Source: Halovibrio variabilis | GTDB taxonomy: Bacteria > Pseudomonadota > Gammaproteobacteria > Pseudomonadales > Halomonadaceae | Direction of reading: 5' to 3' | NCBI RefSeq assembly: GCF_007991175.1 | Contig: NZ_BJXV01000008.1 | Span: 124,001-188,000 of the forward strand | DNA length: 64,000 bases | Shown: positions 57,734 to 64,000 of the stretch, piece by piece | Layout: every line of letters begins with the position of its first letter | Numbering within the stretch: the first letter of the stretch is position 1 | Made by a program: the position numbers and the translations under genes | The notes under the pieces: model-generated | What the model was told of the DNA's origin: nothing | Databases searched by the model: none | Seen by the model: the letters and a program-made list of their open reading frames with translations, nothing else

Positions 57734-57763
57734 AGCCTTGCCGGCGGTTTTACCGGCAAGGCT
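57734..57763 (-). other. Strong hairpin between rpoC and rpsL
   Basis: AGCCTTGCCGG (57734-57744) pairs over 11 bp with CCGGCAAGGCT (57753-57763). The minus-strand side is followed by TTGACG, not a T-run, so it may be a partial terminator of rpoBC or an RNA-processing site. Confidence 0.5.
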
Positions 57764-57859
57764 GCGCTTTTCAGGTCAGCTACTCGTTTTACTTACTTTC
57801 TCACTTACGTATTTTAACTACTATTTGCAGGCACTTGATGGGTGCCATTTGCGCCAGAT

Positions 57860-60800
57860 TTACAGCTCGTCGTCAGTATCGAGAGCGGTTAACTGAGCGC
57901 CCAGCTCCTGCTCCACCTCGGTAGCCGAGGGGTTGAACTGTTGCTCAACGTCTTCGCGCTTGCGACGACGCTCGGCATGGTGGGTCAAGCCGGTACCTGC
58001 CGGAATCAACCGACCCACAACGACGTTTTCTTTCAGGCCGCGCAGATAATCGCGCTTGCCGGTTACCGCTGCTTCGGTCAGTACGCGGGTTGTCTCCTGG
58101 AAGGAGGCCGCGGAAATGAACGACTCGGTAGCCAAGCTGGCCTTGGTGATACCCAGCAACATGCGTTGGTACTTGGCTGGGAATTTCTGCTCTTTTTCGA
58201 GACGAATATTCTGTTCCAGCACGCGTACCAGCTCTGCCTGATCGCCGGTGATGAAATTCGAATCGCCCGAGTCAGTAATCTCTACCTTGCGCAGCATCTG
58301 ACGCACAATCACTTCAATGTGCTTATCGTTGATGCCAACGCCCTGCAGACGATAAACGTCTTGCACTTCGGCCGTGATGTACTTGGCCAGTTCCTCGACA
58401 CCCAGCAAACGCAGGATATCGTGGGGATTGCTCGGGCCATCGGAAATCACTTCGCCCTTCTCGACGGTTTCACCTTCGAAGACCGCAATTTGACGCCACT
58501 TGGGAATCAAGGCTTCGAACGCATCGCCAGATTCCGGGGTAATCATCAAGCGACGCTTGCCTTTGGTCTCTTTACCGAAGCTAACCACGCCGCTGATTTC
58601 GGCCAGGATAGACGACTCTTTCGGCTTACGCGCTTCGAACAAGTCAGCCACCCGTGGCAGACCACCGGTGATATCTTTGTTCGCCGACGCCTCTACCGGG
58701 ATACGGGCGACCACTTCACCCACACCGATGGTGACGCCATCGTCGACCGAGATAATCGAGTTGCCTGGCAGCAGGTACTGCACCGGGGTATTAGAGCCCG
58801 AGACAGAGACGTACTCGCCGGCGCTGTCCTGCAACATGACCATGGGGCGCTTGTCGCGTCCGGCCATAGGCCGAGCCGCCGACTCGATAACCTCGATGGA
58901 CGACAGGCCAGTCATCTCGTCGACGCTGCGGTGCATGGTGACACCTTCGTCGAGGTCGATAAACTGCGCCTTGCCTTCTACTTCGGCAACGATCGGGTGA
59001 GTGTGCGGATCCCACTTGGCCACAATGGCACCGGCATCCACAACGTCGCCGTCGCGCACGGAGAGCTCAGCGCCGTAAGGCAGCTTGTAGTACTCACGCT
59101 CGCGGCCATGGTCATCGGCAACGGCCAAGGCGCTTGAGCGCGATACCACGACCAACTTACCGTCAGCACGCTCAACGTTTTTAATGTTGTGCAGACGAAC
59201 CTTACCGCCGTGCTTCACCTGGACACTATCGGTAGCCGAAGACCGTGACGCTGCACCACCAATGTGGAAGGTACGCATGGTCAGCTGGGTGCCCGGCTCA
59301 CCAATCGACTGAGCGGCAATAACACCGACCGCTTCACCGATATTAACCTGGTGGCCACGGGCCAAGTCACGGCCGTAGCAGGCCGCACACACGCCGTGAG
59401 CGGTCTCACAGGTAATCGTGGAACGCACGACGATCTCGTCGACGCCCATGGTGTCGAGCTCGGCACACCACTTCTCGTCCAGCAAGGTACCTTTAGCGAG
59501 CTGCACGTCACCACTGCCAGGATGAATAACATCCTGAGCGACCACACGACCCAGCACACGCTGGGAAAGCGGTACGATAATGTCGCCGCCTTCGATGATC
59601 GGGTGCAGCGTCAGACCGTTCTCGGTGCCACAGTCGACTTCAGTGATCACCAAGTCTTGCGCTACGTCAACCAGGCGACGGGTCAGGTAACCGGAGTTGG
59701 CGGTTTTAAGCGCCGTATCCGCAAGACCTTTACGCGCACCGTGGGTCGAGATGAAGTACTGCAGTACGTTCAGACCTTCACGGAAGTTGGCGACGATCGG
59801 CGTTTCGATGATCGAACCATCCGGCTTGGCCATCAGGCCACGCATACCCGCCAGCTGGCGGATCTGGGCAGCACTACCACGGGCACCGGAGTCGGCCATG
59901 ATAAACACGCTGTTGAACGAGTCCTGCTCGACTTCGTTACCATCGCGATCGATGACGGTCTCTTTCGAGATGCCCACCATCATCGCCTTGGCGACTTTAT
60001 CGTTGGCTTTCGACCAGATATCGATAACCTTGTTGTACTTCTCGCCGGCAGTTACCAGGCCAGAAGAGAACTGGTCTTCGATCTCTTTGACTTCCGCTTC
60101 CGCGGCGTCAACGATCTCGGTTTTGGCGTCGGGGATAACGAAGTCGTTAACACCGATAGAGGCGCCGGACCAGGTCGCTAAGCGAAAGCCGGTATACATC
60201 AGCTGGTCAGCGAAGATGACGGTCGGCTTGAGGCCGGCACGACGGTAAACTTCGTTGATCAGGCTGGAGATCGCCTTCTTCTTCATCGGCTGATCAATCA
60301 GCTCGAACGGCACCCCTTCAGGCAGGATGCGGAACAACAACGCACGGCCTACGGTAGTGTCGTAAATACGCCGGTGGAAACTGCGCGCGCCGGTCTCTTC
60401 TTCAATGTCGGTTTCGTCCAAGCGCACTTTAACGCGGGCGTGCAGCGATACCGACTGCGTACCAAAGGCGCGCTCAACCTCGTTGAGGCCTGAGAACACC
60501 ATGCCTTCGCCTTTGGCGTTGATCTTTTCCCGGGTCATGTAGTAAAGACCCAGAACAACGTCTTGCGACGGCACGATGATCGGCTCGCCGTTAGCGGGCG
60601 ACAGCACGTTGTTGGTGGCCATCATCAGCGCGCGGGCTTCGAGCTGGGCTTCCAGCGTCAACGGTACGTGTACCGCCATCTGGTCACCGTCAAAGTCGGC
60701 GTTGTAAGCGGCACATACCAGCGGGTGCAGCTGAATCGCCTTGCCTTCGATCAACAGCGGCTCAAACGCCTGGATACCCAGGCGGTGCAGCGTGGGCGCG

Positions 60801-62074
60801 CGGTTCAGCAGTACCGGGTGCTCGCGGATAACATCAGCAAGGATATCCCAGACTTCCGGCAGTTCGCGCTCGACCATCTTCTTGGCGGCTTTGATCGTTG
60901 AGGCGTAGCCCAGCGACTGCAGCTTGGAGTAGATAAACGGCTTGAACAGCTCAAGGGCCATTTTCTTGGGCAAACCACACTGGTGCAGGCGCAGCGTCGG
61001 ACCCACGGTAATCACCGAACGGCCCGAGTAGTCGACGCGCTTACCCAGCAGGTTCTGACGGAAACGCCCCTGCTTACCTTTGATCATGTCGGCGAGCGAT
61101 TTCAGCGGGCGCTTGTTAGAGCCGGTGATCGCACGGCCGCGACGGCCGTTATCCAGCAGTGCATCGACGGCTTCCTGCAGCATGCGTTTCTCGTTGCGCA
61201 CGATGATATCCGGCGCATTAAGATCAAGCAGACGCTTCAGGCGGTTGTTACGGTTGATCACACGACGGTAAAGGTCGTTAAGATCGGAGGTCGCGAAGCG
61301 GCCGCCATCGAGCGGTACCAGCGGACGCAAATCCGGCGGCAGCACGGGCAGCACTTCCATGACCATCCACGCCGGCGCATTGCCGGAATGGTAGAAGGCT
61401 TCAAGCAGTTTCAGGCGCTTGGAGAGCTTCTTGATCTTGGTTTCAGAGTTGGTCTGCGGGATTTCTTCGCGCAGGTGGTTAATCTCTTCTTCCAGATCGA
61501 TGTCTTTGAGCAGCTCTTGAACGGCTTCGGCGCCCATGCGGGCATCGAAGTCGTCGCCAAACTCTTCCAGCGCTTCAAAATACTGCTCGTCGTTCAACAG
61601 CTGACCACGCTCCAGCGTGGTCATGCCGGGATCAATCACCACAAAGCTTTCGAAGTAGAGCACGCGCTCGATATCACGCAGGGTCATATCCAGGAACATA
61701 CCGATACGCGACGGCAGTGACTTCAGAAACCAGATGTGGGCGACCGGCGAGGCAAGCTCGATATGCCCCATGCGCTCACGGCGCACGGCGGCTTTGGTCA
61801 CTTCAACGCCACATTTCTCGCAGATGATGCCACGGTGCTTCATGCGCTTGTACTTGCCGCACAGGCACTCGTAGTCCTTCACCGGGCCAAAAATCTTGGC
61901 GCAGAACAGTCCATCCCGTTCCGGTTTAAAGGTACGGTAGTTGATGGTCTCGGGCTTCTTCACCTCGCCAAACGACCAGGAGCGAATCATGTCCGGCGAC
62001 GCCAGGGTAATCTTGATCGCGTCGAACTCTTCGGACTGAGACTGCGATTTGAGTACTTTCACCAAATCTTTCAT
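57860..62074 (-). CDS. rpoC: RNA polymerase subunit beta'
   Basis: The 1404 aa match gammaproteobacterial beta'. The zinc-ribbon cysteines ([23 protein letters not shown], about residues 70-92), the catalytic [12 protein letters not shown] with its three Asp residues (about 458-469), the trigger loop [28 protein letters not shown] and the second zinc site [20 protein letters not shown] are all present. It is 10 bp after rpoB. Confidence 0.99.
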   Translation of the reverse strand: MKDLVKVLKSQSQSEEFDAIKITLASPDMIRSWSFGEVKKPETINYRTFKPERDGLFCAKIFGPVKDYECLCGKYKRMKHRGIICEKCGVEVTKAAVRRERMGHIELASPVAHIWFLKSLPSRIGMFLDMTLRDIERVLYFESFVVIDPGMTTLERGQLLNDEQYFEALEEFGDDFDARMGAEAVQELLKDIDLEEEINHLREEIPQTNSETKIKKLSKRLKLLEAFYHSGNAPAWMVMEVLPVLPPDLRPLVPLDGGRFATSDLNDLYRRVINRNNRLKRLLDLNAPDIIVRNEKRMLQEAVDALLDNGRRGRAITGSNKRPLKSLADMIKGKQGRFRQNLLGKRVDYSGRSVITVGPTLRLHQCGLPKKMALELFKPFIYSKLQSLGYASTIKAAKKMVERELPEVWDILADVIREHPVLLNRAPTLHRLGIQAFEPLLIEGKAIQLHPLVCAAYNADFDGDQMAVHVPLTLEAQLEARALMMATNNVLSPANGEPIIVPSQDVVLGLYYMTREKINAKGEGMVFSGLNEVERAFGTQSVSLHARVKVRLDETDIEEETGARSFHRRIYDTTVGRALLFRILPEGVPFELIDQPMKKKAISSLINEVYRRAGLKPTVIFADQLMYTGFRLATWSGASIGVNDFVIPDAKTEIVDAAEAEVKEIEDQFSSGLVTAGEKYNKVIDIWSKANDKVAKAMMVGISKETVIDRDGNEVEQDSFNSVFIMADSGARGSAAQIRQLAGMRGLMAKPDGSIIETPIVANFREGLNVLQYFISTHGARKGLADTALKTANSGYLTRRLVDVAQDLVITEVDCGTENGLTLHPIIEGGDIIVPLSQRVLGRVVAQDVIHPGSGDVQLAKGTLLDEKWCAELDTMGVDEIVVRSTITCETAHGVCAACYGRDLARGHQVNIGEAVGVIAAQSIGEPGTQLTMRTFHIGGAASRSSATDSVQVKHGGKVRLHNIKNVERADGKLVVVSRSSALAVADDHGREREYYKLPYGAELSVRDGDVVDAGAIVAKWDPHTHPIVAEVEGKAQFIDLDEGVTMHRSVDEMTGLSSIEVIESAARPMAGRDKRPMVMLQDSAGEYVSVSGSNTPVQYLLPGNSIISVDDGVTIGVGEVVARIPVEASANKDITGGLPRVADLFEARKPKESSILAEISGVVSFGKETKGKRRLMITPESGDAFEALIPKWRQIAVFEGETVEKGEVISDGPSNPHDILRLLGVEELAKYITAEVQDVYRLQGVGINDKHIEVIVRQMLRKVEITDSGDSNFITGDQAELVRVLEQNIRLEKEQKFPAKYQRMLLGITKASLATESFISAASFQETTRVLTEAAVTGKRDYLRGLKENVVVGRLIPAGTGLTHHAERRRKREDVEQQFNPSATEVEQELGAQLTALDTDDEL

Positions 62075-62084
62075 GGGACGGCTC

Positions 62085-64000
62085 CTAGCTCTCTAACTCG
62101 ATATCGATGCCCAGCGAGCGGATTTCCTTCACGAGTACGTTAAAGGATTCCGGCATGCCTGCCTGCATGGTGTGGTCGCCATCCACGATGTTTTTATACA
62201 TCTTGGTGCGGCCTTCGACGTCGTCCGACTTGACGGTGAGCATCTCTTGTAGCGTGTATGCGGCACCGTAAGCTTCCAGCGCCCACACTTCCATCTCACC
62301 GAAGCGCTGACCACCGAATTGCGCCTTACCACCCAAGGGCTGCTGGGTCACCAGCGAGTAAGAACCGGTAGAACGCGCGTGCATCTTGTCGTCTACCAAG
62401 TGGTTAAGCTTCAGCATGTACATGTAGCCAACGGTGACCGGACGATCAAAGGCGTCACCGGTACGGCCATCGAACAGGGCCATCTGGCCCGACTCGGGAA
62501 TGTCAGCAAGCTTCAGCAGATGCTTGATTTCGTGCTCTTTGGCACCGTCAAACACCGGCGTTGCCATCGGCACACCCGCTTTAAGGTTTTTCGCCAGGGC
62601 AATGACTTCGTCGTCGGTCAAGGAATCAATATCCTCAACGCGAGTGCCTGGCGTGTTGTACACCTGCCCCAGGAAGTCACGGATCTCGGCGACTTGCTGG
62701 CCGCGTGCATCGCGCAGCATGGCGTCAATCTTGACACCCAAACCTCGCGCGGCCATACCCAAGTGGGTCTCCAAAATCTGACCAACGTTCATGCGTGACG
62801 GCACGCCCAGCGGGTTCAGTATCACGTCGACCGGCTCGCCCTTCTCGTCGAACGGCATGTCTTCGATAGGCATGATCGCTGAGATAACACCTTTGTTACC
62901 GTGACGACCGGCCATCTTATCGCCCGGCTGGATACGACGCTTCACGGCCATGTAGACCTTGACGATTTTCAGCACGCCGGGCGCGAGATCATCGCCCTGG
63001 GTCAGCTTGCGCTTTTTATCTTCAAAGCGCTCATCCATCTCTTTACGACGGATTTCCAGCTGCTCATCGGCCTGTGCTAGCAGTTCGTTAAAGGACTCAT
63101 CCTGCAGGCGCAGTTTGAACCACTGCTGACGCGGCAGTTCATCCAGATAGGCTTCGTCAAGCACATCGCCTTTCTTGAGGTTCGGGCCGCCGTTAACGGC
63201 CTGACCATCCAGGGTACGCTTAAGGCGCTCAAAGGTGGCGTCTTCGGCGATACGGTAAGTTTCTTGCAGGTCCTTGCGCACCTCATCAAGCTGCATCCGC
63301 TCGATGGTAAGCGCGCGGGAATCCTTCTCGACGCCGTCGCGGGTGAATACCTGCACGTCAATCACCGTGCCCTTCATACCGGTCGGCGCGCGTAGCGAGG
63401 TGTCTTTAACGTCAGACGCTTTCTCGCCGAAGATGGCACGCAACAGCTTTTCTTCCGGCGTCAGCTGGGTTTCACCCTTGGGTGTTACCTTACCGACCAA
63501 AATATCGCCGGGGCCGACTTCGGCACCGATGTACACCACGCCCGCCTCGTCCAGCTTGGACAGCGCTGACTCGCCGACGTTGGGAATGTCAGAGGTAATC
63601 TCTTCTGAGCCCAACTTGGTGTCACGTGACACACAGGTCAGTTCCTGAATGTGGATCGTGGTGAAACGATCTTCTTGGGCCGCCCGCTCAGACAGCAGGA
63701 TCGAATCCTCGAAGTTATAGCCGTTCCAGGGCATAAAGGCGATGCGCATGTTCTGACCCAGCGCCAGATCGCCCATATCCACCGACGGGCCGTCGGCAAG
63801 AATATCGCCACGCGCCACGTTATCGCCAGGCCGCACGATGGGGCGCTGGTTCATACAGGTGTTCTGGTTCGAGCGGGTGTACTTGGTCAGGTTGTAGATA
63901 TCCACCCCGGCTTCACCGCCGATGATTTCATCTTCGTTGACCCGCACCACGACACGGCGTGCATCAACCGAGTCAATCAGGCCACCCCGACGCGCTACCG
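62085..64000 (-). CDS. rpoB: RNA polymerase subunit beta (partial, N-terminus beyond the window)
   Basis: About 638 C-terminal codons are visible and remain open to the window edge (upstream residues [19 protein letters not shown]). Key blocks are [51 protein letters not shown], the catalytic-site lysines around [15 protein letters not shown] and the C-terminal [42 protein letters not shown]. The rifampicin-site region lies outside the window. Confidence 0.99.
   Translation of the reverse strand, partial: VARRGGLIDSVDARRVVVRVNEDEIIGGEAGVDIYNLTKYTRSNQNTCMNQRPIVRPGDNVARGDILADGPSVDMGDLALGQNMRIAFMPWNGYNFEDSILLSERAAQEDRFTTIHIQELTCVSRDTKLGSEEITSDIPNVGESALSKLDEAGVVYIGAEVGPGDILVGKVTPKGETQLTPEEKLLRAIFGEKASDVKDTSLRAPTGMKGTVIDVQVFTRDGVEKDSRALTIERMQLDEVRKDLQETYRIAEDATFERLKRTLDGQAVNGGPNLKKGDVLDEAYLDELPRQQWFKLRLQDESFNELLAQADEQLEIRRKEMDERFEDKKRKLTQGDDLAPGVLKIVKVYMAVKRRIQPGDKMAGRHGNKGVISAIMPIEDMPFDEKGEPVDVILNPLGVPSRMNVGQILETHLGMAARGLGVKIDAMLRDARGQQVAEIRDFLGQVYNTPGTRVEDIDSLTDDEVIALAKNLKAGVPMATPVFDGAKEHEIKHLLKLADIPESGQMALFDGRTGDAFDRPVTVGYMYMLKLNHLVDDKMHARSTGSYSLVTQQPLGGKAQFGGQRFGEMEVWALEAYGAAYTLQEMLTVKSDDVEGRTKMYKNIVDGDHTMQAGMPESFNVLVKEIRSLGIDIELES

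Overview
The window looks like chromosome of a moderately GC-rich gammaproteobacterium of the Halomonas group. The str/S10/spc/alpha ribosomal clusters have the gammaproteobacterial gene order. They sit beside glnA-ntrBC and short Halomonas/Pseudomonas-type conserved genes (DUF4124, DUF2237, DUF6164). The genus is an inference from protein resemblance; no rRNA or tRNA gene is visible.

Layout. 1-4.4 kb: the nitrogen-control block ntrC(partial)-ntrB-DUF4124-glnA on the minus strand, with a perfect NtrC-type palindrome before ntrB and a sigma-54-like promoter with NtrC-like sites before glnA. 4.4-5.7 kb: two poorly known genes. 5.9-25 kb: a complete type I-F CRISPR-Cas system. It has an array of 170 repeats and 169 spacers (5872-16030), then cas6f, csy3, csy2, csy1, cas2-3 and cas1, all transcribed on the minus strand. 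25-28 kb: a zinc uptake operon (small His-rich protein, znuC, znuB, znuA) behind a Zur-like operator. 28-39 kb: housekeeping and accessory genes, including a TPP riboswitch-thiM-thiE unit, a REP cluster, a small AT-rich membrane-protein pair, a frameshifted dioxygenase gene, trhP, a DMT exporter and a SPOR-domain D-Ala-D-Ala carboxypeptidase. 39-64 kb: rplQ-rpoA-...-rpsJ, tuf-fusA-rpsG-rpsL and rpoC-rpoB(partial), all on the minus strand.

The most interesting signal is in the 446-bp gap between cas2-3 and csy1. On the plus strand, opposite to the cas genes, there are two degenerate type I-F repeats (20514-20540 and 20572-20599) flanking a 31-nt pseudo-spacer. They are preceded by a -10-like hexamer and followed at once by a strong intrinsic terminator. 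Both repeats keep Cas6f-type hairpins. The first keeps the CTAAGAAA 5' handle. The first 21 nt of the pseudo-spacer match 20447-20467, just upstream of csy1, with mismatches only at positions 6 and 18, which are flipped-out positions in Csy/Cascade guides. A CC PAM stands directly in front of the match. This has the layout of a crRNA-like regulator (CreR/CreA class) that steers the Csy complex to the csy promoter region or to a small toxin transcript there. The pseudo-spacer/repeat unit appears to be a tandem copy of the target/repeat unit, which suggests how it arose.

The parts fit as follows: cas1 and cas2-3 extend the array at its cas6f-proximal end, Cas6f cuts the minus-strand array transcript, and Csy1-3 form the interference complex. 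The mini-CRISPR probably feeds back on that complex. Away from the CRISPR locus the window is conserved core genome with clear regulatory signals (NtrC, Zur, TPP).
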